Source: Shinella zoogloeoides (GTDB lineage Bacteria > Pseudomonadota > Alphaproteobacteria > Rhizobiales > Rhizobiaceae). Taken from it: a stretch of DNA of 64,000 bases. Position numbers and translations under genes: made by a program. Each line of letters opens with the position of its first letter. Within the stretch, counting starts at the first letter, position 1. Where the stretch lies: positions 695,501-759,500 of the forward strand of contig NZ_CP093528.1 of assembly GCF_022682305.1 (NCBI RefSeq). Direction: 5' to 3'. The notes under the pieces were generated by a model. That model had not been told where the DNA came from, ran no database searches, and saw only the letters and a list, made by a program, of their open reading frames with translations. Below, piece after piece: positions 1 to 9,232 of the stretch.

Positions 1-1968
1 CTCCACCATGGCGGCGTTCTGCTGCGTGCCCTGGTCCATCGTGTTGACGGCGGTGTTGATCTCCTGGAGGCCGGTCGACTGTTCGCGGGCGGCGAGCACG
101 ATGGCGTTCACATGGCCGTTGATCTCCTGCACCTCGCGCACGATGGCCTCGAGGGCCGCGCCCGTCTCGTCGACCAGCGCCACGCCCGAGCGGACCTGAT
201 CGCCGGAGGTGGTGATCAGCGCCTTGATCTCCTTGGCGGCATTGGCCGAGCGCTGGGCAAGCTCGCGCACTTCCTGCGCCACGACGGCGAAGCCCTTGCC
301 GGCTTCCCCTGCGCGTGCCGCTTCCACGCCGGCGTTCAGCGCCAGCAGGTTGGTCTGGAAGGCGATGTCGTCGATGACGCCGATGATGTTGGAAATCTCG
401 TGCGAGGACTTCTCGATGCCCTGCATGGCCGTGACGGCGCGGCGGACGACCTCGCCCGACTTCTCGGCCCCGGTGCGGGTGCGCGAGACGAGCGAGCCGA
501 CCTCCTCGGCGCGGCGGGTGGAGTCCTTGACCGTCGTGGTGATCTCCTCAAGCGCGGCGGCGGTCTCCTCGACGGAGGCGGCCTGCTGTTCGGTGCGGCG
601 TGCGAGATCGTCGGCGGCCGAGCGGATTTCCGTCGCGCCGGCGTCGATGGCGCGGGCATTCTGGCCGACGGTCGCCATCGCGGTGTGCAGCTTGGTCAGC
701 GAATGGTTGAAGTCGCTGCGCAGGCGGTCGAGATGGCCGGCGAAGGGCGCGTCGATGCGGTGGGCGAGGTCGCCCTCGGCGAGGCGGCCGAGGCCGTCCG
801 CCAGCGCCTCGACGGCGTGCTGGATCTCGGCGGCCTCGCGAGCCTTGACGGCCTCGCGCTCGCGGCGCTCGCTTTCGGAGAGCACGCGGCCCTCCTCGGC
901 GGCATTTTCGAGACGGCTGCGCTCGATGGCGTTGTCGCGGAACACGGCAACGGCGGCGGCCATCTGGCCGATCTCGTCGGTGCGTTCCTGTCCGGGGATT
1001 TCTGCGGTCACGTCGCCCGAGGCGAGCTTGGCCATGGCGGCCGTCATGTCCTTGACCGGGCGTACGACGAGACGCGACAGCACGGTTGCGAGGAAGCCCA
1101 TCATGACGATGACGGCGAGAACCGTGGCGATCGTCGCAGCGATGCGGAACTGGTCGATGGCGGCGAAGGCCATGCCCCTGTCGATGGTGAAGCCGAGATA
1201 CCATTCCACCGACGGCAGGCCCGTGACCGGCACGAAGGAGACGAGCACCGGCTTGCCGGCATAGGTCGTGTGGGCGATACCGCCGCCGATGGCGGGCGTG
1301 CCGTCCGGGAAGGCGTCGGCGAGCGCCTTGGTGACGAGCGCCTTGTCCTGATGCACGAGGATCTGGCCGTCCTTGCTGACGAGGAAGGCGAAGCCCATGC
1401 CGCCGAGGTCGACCGAGTTGACCATGTCGACGAGGGACTTCAGCGAGAAGTCGCTGCCGGCGACGCCGAGCAGCTTGCCGTCATGCTTGACGGGCGTGGC
1501 GGCGCTGATGATCAGGTCGTTGGTGGAAGCGTCGATATAGGGTTCGGTCAGGACGGGGCCGCCCGCCTTGATGGCATCCTGATACCAGGGGCGCTGGCGC
1601 GGGTCGTAGCCTTCCGGCATTTCCGACTTCGGCCACTGCGTGAAGACGCCCGCCTCGTCGCCGACATAGGTCGTCATGAACTGGCCGACCAGCACGTCGT
1701 TCTGCAGCACGGCCTCGATGCCGGCCGGGTCCGGGGTCTTGGCGGCGGCGTTGGCGGCCATTTCCGTCAGGGCGACGCGGGCGTTCAGCCAGTTGGAGAT
1801 GCTCTGGGCGGCCTGCTTGCCGGAGCTGTCGATGCTTTCCTCGATGGAGTTGGTCAGCACGCTGCGCTGCAGGCTGTCGATGTAGACGGAGAAGCCGGTG
1901 AAGGCGGCGACGACGACGAGGGACGCGACGACGAGAATGCGCGTCATGAGGTTGGAGCGCTTGGACAT
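1..1968 (-). CDS. Methyl-accepting chemotaxis protein (3' end beyond window)
   Basis: This inner-membrane chemoreceptor senses a periplasmic ligand and controls CheA. The visible 656 residues begin with a short cytoplasmic tail and a first membrane helix (about residues 9-29). A Cache-type periplasmic sensor follows (about 30-275; it contains the PWYQDA motif typical of dCache domains), then a second membrane helix (about 276-300) and HAMP segments. Last comes the methyl-accepting signalling domain, whose hairpin tip reads [20 protein letters not shown] near 540-560 (the usual form is [13 protein letters not shown]). The start is the ATG preceded by GAAGGA. No stop codon is reached, so the C-terminus lies to the left of the window. 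The ligand cannot be read from sequence. Confidence 0.95.
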   Translation of the reverse strand, partial: MSKRSNLMTRILVVASLVVVAAFTGFSVYIDSLQRSVLTNSIEESIDSSGKQAAQSISNWLNARVALTEMAANAAAKTPDPAGIEAVLQNDVLVGQFMTTYVGDEAGVFTQWPKSEMPEGYDPRQRPWYQDAIKAGGPVLTEPYIDASTNDLIISAATPVKHDGKLLGVAGSDFSLKSLVDMVNSVDLGGMGFAFLVSKDGQILVHQDKALVTKALADAFPDGTPAIGGGIAHTTYAGKPVLVSFVPVTGLPSVEWYLGFTIDRGMAFAAIDQFRIAATIATVLAVIVMMGFLATVLSRLVVRPVKDMTAAMAKLASGDVTAEIPGQERTDEIGQMAAAVAVFRDNAIERSRLENAAEEGRVLSESERREREAVKAREAAEIQHAVEALADGLGRLAEGDLAHRIDAPFAGHLDRLRSDFNHSLTKLHTAMATVGQNARAIDAGATEIRSAADDLARRTEQQAASVEETAAALEEITTTVKDSTRRAEEVGSLVSRTRTGAEKSGEVVRRAVTAMQGIEKSSHEISNIIGVIDDIAFQTNLLALNAGVEAARAGEAGKGFAVVAQEVRELAQRSANAAKEIKALITTSGDQVRSGVALVDETGAALEAIVREVQEINGHVNAIVLAAREQSTGLQEINTAVNTMDQGTQQNAAMVE

Positions 1969-2149
1969 GGGGCGCGATATTCCTTCAGGCACGCCCGCCA
2001 AAAGCGGGGGTGCGATGCTGAACGGCATGCCGGAGGGCGAAGGTCGGACGCATCATGCGACCGCCGGCAAGACTGCCGGAGAATGGTCGCACCATAGGAA
2101 AGCGTGTTTAAGGTCCTCTTAAAATTGATGGACCACAACTTGTACGGTG

Positions 2150-2911
2150 TCAGCTTTTTCCGCGCGCCATGAAGGCCTCGAAGGCCGCGCGCGCTTCCGG
2201 GCTTTTCAACTGCGCCGAGAAGTGGGCCGCTTCCTCGTCGATCCGTGCTGAAACGTCGGCGCGCGTGCCGCGAATGAGGCTGCGGGCGATGGAAAGCGCC
2301 TGCGGCGGCTTGGCGGCGAGGCGCCGCGCGGCGGCAAGCGCCTCGTCCTCCACGGCGGCCGGCTCCACGACGGCGTAGACGAGGCCGGCATCCCGCGCGG
2401 CCTCTGCCGAAAAGCCCTCGCCGGCGGCGAGCAGCGCGAAGGCGCGCTGGTGGCCCATCAGGCGCGGGGCCAGCAGGCTGGAGGCCGCTTCCGGCACCAG
2501 CGCGAGGTCCACGAAGGGTGTGCGGAATTCCGTGCGGGTGGAGGCGTAGGTGAGGTCGCAATGCAGTTGGATGGTCGTGCCGATGCCGATGGCGAGGCCG
2601 TCGACGCCGGAGACGAGCGGCTTCGCATGGGTCGCGAGCGCATGGAGGAAGTCGATCACCTCCCGGCCCATCGTGCCGCCCATGGCGAAGGCGAGGAAGT
2701 CGTTCATGTCGTTGCCGGCGGAAAAGCAGCCTGCCGAGCCGAGGATGAGCGTCGCCCTGACGCTCTCGTCCGCATCGCCTGCCTTCAGCGCGTCGGTCAT
2801 CGCCTGGTACATGGCGCGGGTGATGGCGTTCTTCTTCTCCGCCCGGTTGAGGCGGATCACCTGCACGCCGGGGGCGCTTTCCGGGCGCTCGATCAGGATA
2901 TGGTCGGTCAT
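2150..2911 (-). CDS. Enoyl-CoA hydratase/isomerase family protein
   Basis: This is a 253-residue crotonase-fold protein, the usual length for the family, likely acting on enoyl-CoA thioesters in fatty-acid or amino-acid catabolism. It carries the oxyanion-hole segment around FSAGNDMNDF (after the LILGSAGC strand) and the second oxyanion region GLAIGIGTTIQLHCDLTYAS. The position of the usual first catalytic glutamate is not obvious, so isomerase activity is as likely as hydratase. The ATG after GGGAGAAC was chosen; the frame stays open further upstream but runs into a repeat. It lies 149 bp downstream of an acyl-CoA dehydrogenase on the same strand, which fits a beta-oxidation role. Confidence 0.9.
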   Translation of the reverse strand: MTDHILIERPESAPGVQVIRLNRAEKKNAITRAMYQAMTDALKAGDADESVRATLILGSAGCFSAGNDMNDFLAFAMGGTMGREVIDFLHALATHAKPLVSGVDGLAIGIGTTIQLHCDLTYASTRTEFRTPFVDLALVPEAASSLLAPRLMGHQRAFALLAAGEGFSAEAARDAGLVYAVVEPAAVEDEALAAARRLAAKPPQALSIARSLIRGTRADVSARIDEEAAHFSAQLKSPEARAAFEAFMARGKS

Positions 2912-2930
2912 GTTCTCTCCCGGGGCCAAG

Positions 2931-3050
2931 CCCCTCATCCGCCTGCCGGCGCCTTCTTCCCGCAAGCGGGACGAAGGACTATGCCGCAATGTTTTCCAGG
3001 GTATCGACGCCACGTTTGGCGCGCCCCCTCTCCGCTTGCGGGGAGAGGGG
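2931..3050. repeat. Palindromic intergenic repeat, family A, copy 1
   Basis: Left half CCCCTCATCCGCCTGCCGGC continues with CCTTCTTCCCGCAAGCGGGA (2931-2977). The right half at 3023-3050 is CCCCTCTCCGCTTGCGGGGA and forms the opposite arm. The same mosaic recurs at 19124-19280 and 41949-42060. The layout resembles rhizobial intergenic mosaic (RIME-type) elements; the family name is my inference. It lies between the enoyl-CoA hydratase and the acyl-CoA dehydrogenase. Confidence 0.75.
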
Positions 3051-3060
3051 CATGTTGCTC

Positions 3061-4833
3061 TCAGCCCAGCACCACGCGCGCCGCTTCAAGGCTCGCCGCG
3101 CCGCCGATGACACGCTCGCGCAATGCCGCCGTTTCGCCGATGACGTTCTCGGCGGCGAAGCGGCAGAGGGCGGCGCGTTCGGCGTTGCGGCCGTCGCCGC
3201 CGTCGGCGAGCGCGCCCTTGGCGAGATAGGCGCCCGTCAGCACGAGGCCGAAAAGGCGCTGGTAAGGCGTCGCGCCGGCCAGCGCCTCGGCCTGCCTGCC
3301 TTCGGCAAGCGTTGCGAGCAGCCATTCGGTGGCCGTTTCAAGGTCGGCGATGCTGGCTTCCAGGCGGTCGCCGGTCTCGCCGAGGGCAGGGGCGTTGGCG
3401 GCCTGCGCCTTGGCGGCGATTTCGCGCAGTTCGGCGATGAAGCCGCGGATGTGGTTTCCGTCGGAGAGCGGCAGCTTGCGCGTCACGAGGTCGATGGCCT
3501 GAATGCCGTTGGTGCCCTCGTAGATCGGCGCGATGCGGGCGTCGCGGTAGAGCCGGGCCGCGCCCGTCTCCTCGATGAAGCCCATGCCGCCGTGCACCTG
3601 CACGCCGAGCGAGGAGACATCGACGCCGGCATCGGTGGCGAAGCTCTTGGCGACGGGGGTGAGGAGGCTCGCGCGCTCGGCCCAGTGCCGCGCCTCCTCG
3701 CCATGCGACAGGTCGACGGCGTGGGCGCAGGCATAGGTGATGGCGCGCGCGCCCTGGGTCAGCACCTTCATGGTCAGCAGCATGCGCGCGACGTCCGGGT
3801 GCTCGATGATCGGGCTCATGCCCGAACCCTGCCAGCCGGGCGCCTTGCCCTGCGTGCGTTCCTTCGCATAGGCGACGGCCTTCTGCGTCGCGGCCTCGGC
3901 GATGGCGACGCCCTGCATGCCGACGGCGAGGCGCGCGTTGTTCATCATGGTGAACATGCAGGCAAGGCCGCGGTTCTCCTCGCCGATCAGCCAGCCGATG
4001 GCGCCCGGCTCGTCGCCGAAGCGGCCGTCGCCGTAGATCATGGTGCAGGTCGGTGAACCGTGGATGCCGAGCTTGTGCTCGATGGAATGGCAATGGGCGT
4101 CGTTGCGCGGGCCGAGCGAGCCGTCCGCATTGACGAGGAACTTCGGCACGAGGAAGAGCGAAATGCCGCGCGTTCCGGCCGGCGCATCCGGCAGGCGGGC
4201 GAGGACGAGGTGCACGATGTTGTCGGTGAAGTCGTGCTCGCCATAGGTGATGAAGATCTTCTGGCCGAAGAGGCGGTAGGTGCCGTCGCCGCGCCGCTCG
4301 GCGCGGGTCTTCATCACGCCGAGGTCGGAGCCGGCATGCGGCTCGGTGAGGTTCATGGACCCCATCCACTCGCCCGAGACCATCTTCGGCAGATAGGTGC
4401 TCTTGAGATGGTCGGAGCCGTGCGCCGTCAGGGCCTCGATGGCACCGATGGTCAGCGTCGGGCCGATGGCGAAGGCCATGGAGCCGCTGTTCCACATTTC
4501 GAGTGCCGCGACATGCAGCATGTGCGGAAGCCCCTGTCCGCCGAAATCGGGCGAGGCCGTCAGCGAGTTCCAGCCGCCTTCCGCCCAGGCCTTGTAGAGC
4601 GTGGGCCAGCCGTCGGGCATCTTCACCGCGCCGTCGACGAGGCGCGCACCCTGCGTGTCGCCGATCGCGCCGAGCGGAGCGACCTCCTCGCTGGCGAAGC
4701 GCCCAGCCTCGGAGAGGATAGCGTCGACAAGGTCGTCCGTCAGGTCGCCGAGATGGCCGCCTTCCAGCGCGGGGGCAAGCCCCGCCACATGCTTCAGCGT
4801 GAACGCAATCTCCTCGACCGGCGCCTTGTACAT
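3061..4833 (-). CDS. Acyl-CoA dehydrogenase (DmdC-like long subfamily)
   Basis: This 590-residue FAD enzyme oxidises an acyl-CoA to the 2-enoyl-CoA. The N-terminus MYKAPVEEIAFTLKHVAG and the total length near 590 are characteristic of the long acyl-CoA dehydrogenases related to 3-methylmercaptopropionyl-CoA dehydrogenase, rather than of the 380-residue classical enzymes. Visible motifs include GSMNLTEPHAGSDLG (FAD/substrate loop), RLFGQKIFITYGEHD and the C-terminal YRDARIAPIYEGTNGIQAID. The ATG at 4833 has a strong GGAGGA five bases upstream. The natural substrate cannot be assigned; methylthio-propionyl-CoA or medium-chain acyl-CoA are possibilities. It probably works with the enoyl-CoA hydratase that follows. 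Confidence 0.93.
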   Translation of the reverse strand: MYKAPVEEIAFTLKHVAGLAPALEGGHLGDLTDDLVDAILSEAGRFASEEVAPLGAIGDTQGARLVDGAVKMPDGWPTLYKAWAEGGWNSLTASPDFGGQGLPHMLHVAALEMWNSGSMAFAIGPTLTIGAIEALTAHGSDHLKSTYLPKMVSGEWMGSMNLTEPHAGSDLGVMKTRAERRGDGTYRLFGQKIFITYGEHDFTDNIVHLVLARLPDAPAGTRGISLFLVPKFLVNADGSLGPRNDAHCHSIEHKLGIHGSPTCTMIYGDGRFGDEPGAIGWLIGEENRGLACMFTMMNNARLAVGMQGVAIAEAATQKAVAYAKERTQGKAPGWQGSGMSPIIEHPDVARMLLTMKVLTQGARAITYACAHAVDLSHGEEARHWAERASLLTPVAKSFATDAGVDVSSLGVQVHGGMGFIEETGAARLYRDARIAPIYEGTNGIQAIDLVTRKLPLSDGNHIRGFIAELREIAAKAQAANAPALGETGDRLEASIADLETATEWLLATLAEGRQAEALAGATPYQRLFGLVLTGAYLAKGALADGGDGRNAERAALCRFAAENVIGETAALRERVIGGAASLEAARVVLG

Positions 4834-5002
4834 TTCATCCTCCTCCATCGCGCCCCGGACATGGGCGCGGCTTGCTGGCGGACAGATTATTGATTTTTAC
4901 GTAAACGTCAACGTTTGGAAGCAAGGATACGGTAGGAAACCGGCCGGTCGGTGTCTCGTCGGGGAATTCCGGACGATGCCTGCTTGCGGAGGGAAACGAC
5001 GC

Positions 5003-5040
5003 ATCGCCCCTTCTCCCGGGCAGGAAGAAGGAGAGGCGAT
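5003..5040. terminator. Inverted repeat downstream of dxs
   Basis: ATCGCCCCTTCT pairs imperfectly with AGAAGGAGAGGCGAT around a CCCGGGCAGGA loop, 20 bp past the dxs stop on the minus strand. It may terminate dxs transcription, but there is no clear run of T, so it could equally be a degenerate member of the intergenic palindrome families. Confidence 0.45.
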
Positions 5041-5059
5041 AGCTTCATTTGATGGTGGC

Positions 5060-6979
5060 TCAGCCCGCCGCGCCAACCCCGACGGCCTTCTGGCCGAGCG
5101 CCTGGAAGACGGTGGAGACGATGCCGGCGCGGTCGAGGCCGGCCTTGGCATACATGGCCTCCGGCTTGGCCTGCTCCATCCACTCGTCCGGCAGCACCAT
5201 GGGGCGCACCTTCAGGCCGCTGTCGAGCAGGCCTTCCAGCGCCAGGAACTGCAGCACATGGCTGCCGAAGCCGCCCACGGCGCCTTCCTCGATGGTGATG
5301 AGGACTTCGTGGTTGCGGGCAAGCTGGCGGATGAGGTCGTGGTCGAGCGGCTTGGCGAAGCGTGCGTCGGCGACCGTCGTGGAGAGGCCGGATGCGTCGA
5401 GGTCTTCGGCTGCCAGCAGACAGTCGGCAAGGCGGGTGCCGAAGGAGAGAAGGGCGACCTTGCTGCCTTCCTTGATCACGCGGCCCTTGCCGATCTGAAG
5501 GATTTCACCGCGCGCTGGCAGGTCCACGCCGACGCCTTCGCCGCGCGGATAGCGGAAGGAGATCGGGCCGTCGTCATAGGCGGCGGCGGTGCGCACCATA
5601 TGCTTCAGTTCCGCCTCGTCGGCGGCGGCCATCACCACGAAGCCGGGCAGGGTGGCGAGATAGGTCGTGTCGAAGGAGCCGGCATGGGTCGGCCCGTCTG
5701 CGCCGACGAAACCGGCGCGGTCGATGGGGAAGCGCACCGGCAGGCCCTGGATGGCGACATCGTGCACCACCTGGTCGTAGCCGCGCTGCAGGAAGGTGGA
5801 ATAGAGCGCGCAGAACGGCTTGTAGCCCTCGGCGGCAAGGCCGGCGGCGAAGGTCACGGCATGCTGCTCGGCGATGCCGACGTCGAAGGTGCGGGAGGGA
5901 TAAGCGTTTGCGAGCTTGTCGAGGCCGGTGCCGTTCGGCATGGCGGCGGTGACGCCGACGATCCTGTCGTCGAAGCCTGCTTCCTGCACCAGCGCATCGG
6001 CGAAGACGGCGGTATAGGCGGGGGCGTTCGGCTTGGCCTTGGCCTGCGCGCCGGTGATGACGTCGAACTTGTTGACGCCGTGATACTTGTCGGCGGCCGC
6101 TTCCGCCGGCGGATAGCCCTTGCCCTTCTGGGTGACGACGTGGATCAGCACCGGACCCCTGGAATTATCGCGCACATTGCGCAGCACGGGCAACAGGTGC
6201 TCGAAGGAATGGCCGTCGATCGGGCCGATATGGTAGAAGCCCATCTCCTCGAACAGCGTGCCGCCGGTGACGTAGCCGCGCGCATGCTCGACGGCGCGGG
6301 TGATCGCCCGGTCGACCTTCTTGCCGAGATAGGCCGTCAGCTTCTTGCCGAGTTCGCGGAAGCCCATATAGGTGCGGCCGGAGGCGAGGCGCGCGAGATA
6401 GGCGCTCATCGCGCCCGTAGGCGGGGCGATGGACATGTCGTTGTCGTTGAGGATGACAATGAGGCGCGCGTCGAGCGCGCCGGCATTGTTCAGCGCCTCA
6501 TAGGCCATGCCGGCCGACAGCGCGCCGTCGCCGATGACGGCGATGACGTTGCGGTGCTCGCCCGAAAGGTCGGCGGCGACCGCCATGCCGAGGCCGGCGG
6601 AAATCGAGGTCGAGGAATGGGCGGCGCCGAAGGGATCGTATTCGCTCTCGGCCCGGCGGGTGAAGCCGGAAAGGCCGTCTTCCTGGCGCAGCGTGCGGAT
6701 GCGGTCGCGACGGCCGGTGAGGATCTTGTGCGGATAGCACTGGTGGCCGACGTCGAAAATCAGCCGGTCCTTCGGCGTGTCGAAGACCTTGTGGATGGCG
6801 ATGGTCAGTTCCACCACGCCGAGGCCCGCGCCCAGATGCCCGCCGGTGCGCGAGACGGCGTCGACCATTTCGGCGCGCAGTTCCGCTGCAAGTTGCGGCA
6901 GGTCACGGTCTTCGACGGCCTTCAGGTCCGCCGGGATGTGAACCTTGTCGAGCAGGGGCGTGGCTGGCGTTTGTGTCAC
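5060..6979 (-). CDS. dxs: 1-deoxy-D-xylulose-5-phosphate synthase
   Basis: This thiamine-diphosphate enzyme condenses pyruvate and glyceraldehyde 3-phosphate to DXP, the first step of the MEP isoprenoid pathway and a precursor for thiamine and pyridoxal. The 639 residues match the family length. The cofactor motif is [18 protein letters not shown] with NDNDMSI. The transketolase-like pyrimidine domain carries [16 protein letters not shown], and a transketolase C-terminal domain ends the protein. The start is taken as the GTG at 6979 ([13 protein letters not shown]), with GAGG 9-12 bases upstream and good agreement with the usual TPLLD start of rhizobial Dxs. ispH of the same pathway is at 40.9 kb, and pdxH, which acts on PLP, is at 29.6 kb. 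Confidence 0.97.
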   Translation of the reverse strand: MTQTPATPLLDKVHIPADLKAVEDRDLPQLAAELRAEMVDAVSRTGGHLGAGLGVVELTIAIHKVFDTPKDRLIFDVGHQCYPHKILTGRRDRIRTLRQEDGLSGFTRRAESEYDPFGAAHSSTSISAGLGMAVAADLSGEHRNVIAVIGDGALSAGMAYEALNNAGALDARLIVILNDNDMSIAPPTGAMSAYLARLASGRTYMGFRELGKKLTAYLGKKVDRAITRAVEHARGYVTGGTLFEEMGFYHIGPIDGHSFEHLLPVLRNVRDNSRGPVLIHVVTQKGKGYPPAEAAADKYHGVNKFDVITGAQAKAKPNAPAYTAVFADALVQEAGFDDRIVGVTAAMPNGTGLDKLANAYPSRTFDVGIAEQHAVTFAAGLAAEGYKPFCALYSTFLQRGYDQVVHDVAIQGLPVRFPIDRAGFVGADGPTHAGSFDTTYLATLPGFVVMAAADEAELKHMVRTAAAYDDGPISFRYPRGEGVGVDLPARGEILQIGKGRVIKEGSKVALLSFGTRLADCLLAAEDLDASGLSTTVADARFAKPLDHDLIRQLARNHEVLITIEEGAVGGFGSHVLQFLALEGLLDSGLKVRPMVLPDEWMEQAKPEAMYAKAGLDRAGIVSTVFQALGQKAVGVGAAG

Positions 6980-7229
6980 TCTTGTGCCTCGTTGTCGGGC
7001 CCATCGGCGATGGCTCCTCGCGGAGACGTGCCCGGGCATTCGGTACTTGTACCGCGCTAGCCTGTCACATGCAGAATGCGGCGCGCGATTTCAACCGTTT
7101 CGACAAGTCTAGAGCGTATTTCGCCGGATTGATACCTTGCAAACCGACGCATGCACCGAGTCTTGTTGGGAAAATGGGGCATTTTGCGGACACGGTATCG
7201 TGACCGGCGGGGCATGCCTCCCGGCAGCC

Positions 7230-7634
7230 CTACGCCTTCTTTTTCGCGCGGGAGGATTGGTTGAGCGCGACGGCGGCGCGGATCAACGCCTTCAGCGCCT
7301 CCTCCCTGATGACCTCGCCCTCGCGAAAATCGATGGCGCGGCGCGTACTGCCGTCGAGGCTGGAGTTGAAGAGCCCGGCCGGATCCTCCAGTGAAGCGCC
7401 CTTGGCGAAGGTCATCTTCACCACGGCCTTGTAGGTCTCGCCGGTGCAGAGGATGCCGTCATGCTCCCAGACGGGAACGCCGCGCCACTTCCATTCCTCG
7501 ACGACATCGGGATCGGCTTCCTTGATCAGGGCGCGCACACGCGCCAGCGTCTCGCCGCGCCAGTCGGCAAGCTCGACGATCCGCCCGTCGATCAGGTCGG
7601 AAGGGGATTGTGCATCGCTTTGCATCGCAGCCAT
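7230..7634 (-). CDS. DUF1801 domain protein
   Basis: This 134-residue cytosolic protein of the DUF1801/YdhG-like alpha-beta family has no established function. Recognisable parts are the N-terminal helix with IVELADWRGETLARVRALI, the conserved EEWKWRGVPVW strand and YKAVVKMTFAKGASLEDP. The C-terminus ends in a basic SSRAKKKA tail. The ATG at 7634 has GGAG nine bases upstream. It follows a second DUF1801 gene by 15 bp and is the last member of the small arsR-led block, which suggests co-transcription. Confidence 0.8.
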   Translation of the reverse strand: MAAMQSDAQSPSDLIDGRIVELADWRGETLARVRALIKEADPDVVEEWKWRGVPVWEHDGILCTGETYKAVVKMTFAKGASLEDPAGLFNSSLDGSTRRAIDFREGEVIREEALKALIRAAVALNQSSRAKKKA

Positions 7635-7649
7635 GGTCGTCTCCGTTCG

Positions 7650-8072
7650 TTACAGGCGCTCGCCGGGAAGCCTGCTTGCCTGCCGTATCCACTCGGCAAG
7701 CAGGGCTTCATCCAGATCATCGCCTTCGTTGATATGGAAATAGCGGGTTTCCGGTGTCTTGGAGGCGACCGGCGGCGCCGGGTCGAGCGAGGTGCCGCGA
7801 AAGAAGGTCAGCTTTATGTATTTCGCAAAGCAATGATAGCCGAGAAACCAGCCGTCTCCCTCGATGCCGTAGAACGGCGAGTTCCACTTCACCGCCTTGT
7901 GGACATCGGGCACCGTCTTCTCGATCAGCGCGTCCAGCCGCCGTCCGATACCGCTCTTCCAGCCCGGCATCGCCGCGATATAGGCTTGGACCGGCCCGTC
8001 GCCGTAACCCTTGGCGATCTGCGGGTTGCCGCCCGAAAGCAGGACGGGTTTGTCGGTCTTCTCGCCTGCCAT
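7650..8072 (-). CDS. DUF1801 domain protein
   Basis: This 140-residue paralogue-like neighbour of the preceding DUF1801 gene keeps the same core: HKAVKWNSPFYGIEGDGWF followed by KYIKLTFFRGTSLDP. No catalytic function is known. ATG 8072 is chosen over a GTG one codon earlier because GGAGGG lies five bases upstream of the ATG. Spacing of 9 bp to the membrane protein gene before it and 15 bp to the DUF1801 gene after it supports one transcript. The family is often found beside ArsR/SRPBCC pairs; that is general knowledge, not something shown here. Confidence 0.8.
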   Translation of the reverse strand: MAGEKTDKPVLLSGGNPQIAKGYGDGPVQAYIAAMPGWKSGIGRRLDALIEKTVPDVHKAVKWNSPFYGIEGDGWFLGYHCFAKYIKLTFFRGTSLDPAPPVASKTPETRYFHINEGDDLDEALLAEWIRQASRLPGERL

Positions 8073-8081
8073 CACACCCTC

Positions 8082-8288
8082 CTAGCCGTGCCGCCACCGG
8101 GTGGCATAGGGCAGCGCGAAGAGATAGAGCCCGCTTGCGAGAAGCAGGATGAGCGGGAAGAGGGCGAGAAGGCCGACCCAGAAGGGCGGCTGCCCCTGCG
8201 TCATCGCCGCGATGTTGATGAGCACGGCGAGCGTGAAGAGGATCGAAAGCCAGCGATGAACCTGGCGGATTTTCAGGGTCCAGTTCAT
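8082..8288 (-). CDS. Small two-helix membrane protein
   Basis: A 68-residue protein with a basic amphipathic N-terminus (MNWTLKIRQVHRWLSILFTL) and two hydrophobic stretches (about 12-30 and 37-58), ending in basic residues. I do not recognise a named family; the HRWLS motif near a first helix recalls PepSY-associated or small DoxX-like membrane proteins. Its ATG overlaps the stop of the SRPBCC gene by 4 bp (8285-8288), so it is translationally coupled and almost certainly part of the arsR block. Confidence 0.7.
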   Translation of the reverse strand: MNWTLKIRQVHRWLSILFTLAVLINIAAMTQGQPPFWVGLLALFPLILLLASGLYLFALPYATRWRHG

Positions 8289-8719
8289 TGCGCGCCTCCC
8301 TGTTGCAGCCCTGCCAGGACCCGTTCGAGATTCGTGAAGTGCTGCTCCCAGCCGTAGCGCGCGCCGCCGAAGGCCTGCTTCTGCTCCGGCCGGAAACCGG
8401 TCTGCTCCATGCGCAGCAGCGTGCCCGAACCTGTCGGCGTCAGCGTGAAGCTCACCACGCTCCTCAGATCGAAAGCTGGGTCAGCATGCGCGTGATTCCA
8501 GGTGTAGGTGAGGCTTTTTCCGGGCTCCACCGTCAGCACGTCGCATTCGACGCTGCCCCAGTCTCCGCTGAGCGTGAACTTGTGGCCGACAACAGGCGCA
8601 AAATCGTTGCGCATCAGCCATTCGGCGATGAGGTGCGGCTGCGTCAGCGCGCGCCAGAGTTTTTCCGGCGGATGCGCGATCTCGCGCTCGACGACGACAG
8701 AGCGGATCTCCGTGTTCAT
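8285..8719 (-). CDS. SRPBCC (AHSA1/CalC-like) domain protein
   Basis: A 144-residue START-like protein with a hydrophobic ligand cavity. Typical AHSA1 features are present: the N-terminal REIAHPPEKLWRALTQPHLIAEWL, the central GDWGSVECDVLTVEPGKSLTYTW strand pair, and a C-terminal helix after RYGWEQHFTNLERVLAGL. The ligand is unknown. The start ATG overlaps the arsR stop in an ATGA junction, and AGGAG lies inside arsR upstream. The arsR-SRPBCC pairing is one of the commonest two-gene arrangements for this family; the ArsR partner presumably represses it. Confidence 0.9.
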   Translation of the reverse strand: MNTEIRSVVVEREIAHPPEKLWRALTQPHLIAEWLMRNDFAPVVGHKFTLSGDWGSVECDVLTVEPGKSLTYTWNHAHADPAFDLRSVVSFTLTPTGSGTLLRMEQTGFRPEQKQAFGGARYGWEQHFTNLERVLAGLQQGGAQ

Positions 8720-9039
8720 TGGTCCATTCTCCTGAGCAGATTTTCGAGATCGTCGAACCGCGCCTCCCAGAACCGGGCCATCTGGCTGGTCCAGTCGACC
8801 AGCGGCGCAAGCGCGCCGAGCTGCGCGCTGTAATGGGTCTGCCGCCCCTCGTGGCGGTCGCGCACGAGGCCGGCCTGTTTGAGAAGGCCGAGATGTTTGG
8901 AGACGACCGGCTGTGAAACCCCGGCCTGCGCCGTCAGCGCGCCCACGGTCTTCTCGCCCTCGCGGCACAGCCGCTCGAAAAGCGCCCGACGCGTGGGGTC
9001 GGCCAATGTGCGGAAGAGGATGTCGTGCGGTTCGGTCAA
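8716..9039 (-). CDS. ArsR-family transcriptional regulator
   Basis: A 107-residue winged-helix repressor. The recognition helix region is VGALTAQAGVSQPVVSKHL, followed by the wing GLVRDRHEGRQTHYSA. The metal-binding ELCVCDL motif of metal-sensing ArsR members is absent, so it more likely responds to a small molecule or to an unrelated signal. It heads a run of overlapping genes (SRPBCC, membrane protein, two DUF1801). Two operator-like repeats lie within 50 bp of the start codon, one of them next to the ribosome binding region, consistent with autorepression. Confidence 0.9.
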   Translation of the reverse strand: MTEPHDILFRTLADPTRRALFERLCREGEKTVGALTAQAGVSQPVVSKHLGLLKQAGLVRDRHEGRQTHYSAQLGALAPLVDWTSQMARFWEARFDDLENLLRRMDQ

Positions 9040-9044
9040 AATAC

Positions 9045-9086
9045 ATACCTAGATGGCTATGGATTTTTATATAGCTCGATAGCTAT
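9045..9086. promoter_or_regulatory. Two putative ArsR operator copies
   Basis: ATACCTAGATGGCTAT (9045-9060) and ATAGCTCGATAGCTAT (9071-9086) share 13 of 16 positions, and both have ATA..CT / AG..TAT dyad arms. They start 26 bp apart and lie 6-47 bp upstream of the arsR ATG, where a bound repressor would block transcription or ribosome access. Confidence 0.6.
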
Positions 9087-9114
9087 GGGTTGGTCAATGG
9101 CAAAACTTCTTATG

Positions 9115-9190
9115 CGTCATCCCCGACCTTGAGCCGGGGATTTGGAGCCTCCGCGGAGGAGGTGGATGCTCGGACCAAGCCCGAGCACGA
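9115..9190. repeat. Palindromic intergenic repeat, family B
   Basis: The left segment has CGTCATCCCCGACCTTGAGC followed by CGGGGAT. The right segment ATGCTCGGACCAAGCCCGAG ends in CACGA and reads back toward CGTGCTCGGGCTT, giving a long imperfect palindrome. This GTCATCCCCG...CGGGGAT pattern is a frequent intergenic palindrome in Rhizobiales genomes (general knowledge). It separates the third operator copy from the first two. Confidence 0.65.
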
Positions 9191-9213
9191 CAACAGAGAG
9201 GAGAGAAAAATAA

Positions 9214-9229
9214 ATAGCTCGATACCTAT
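9214..9229. promoter_or_regulatory. Third copy of the ArsR operator-like motif
   Basis: ATAGCTCGATACCTAT differs from the copy at 9071-9086 at a single base. It lies 4 bp past the pirin stop codon and 175 bp upstream of the arsR start, on the far side of the intergenic palindrome. Confidence 0.5.
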
Positions 9230-9232
9230 GCA

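Noticed and set aside
112..2097. 661-residue open frame on the plus strand opposite the chemoreceptor gene
   Set aside because: It is antisense to a clear MCP coding frame, rich in His/Gly/Asp/Arg as expected from a GC-codon shadow, and matches no family. The same applies to long plus-strand frames at 4601-7060, 19095-21497, 23633-25870 and 47758-49713.
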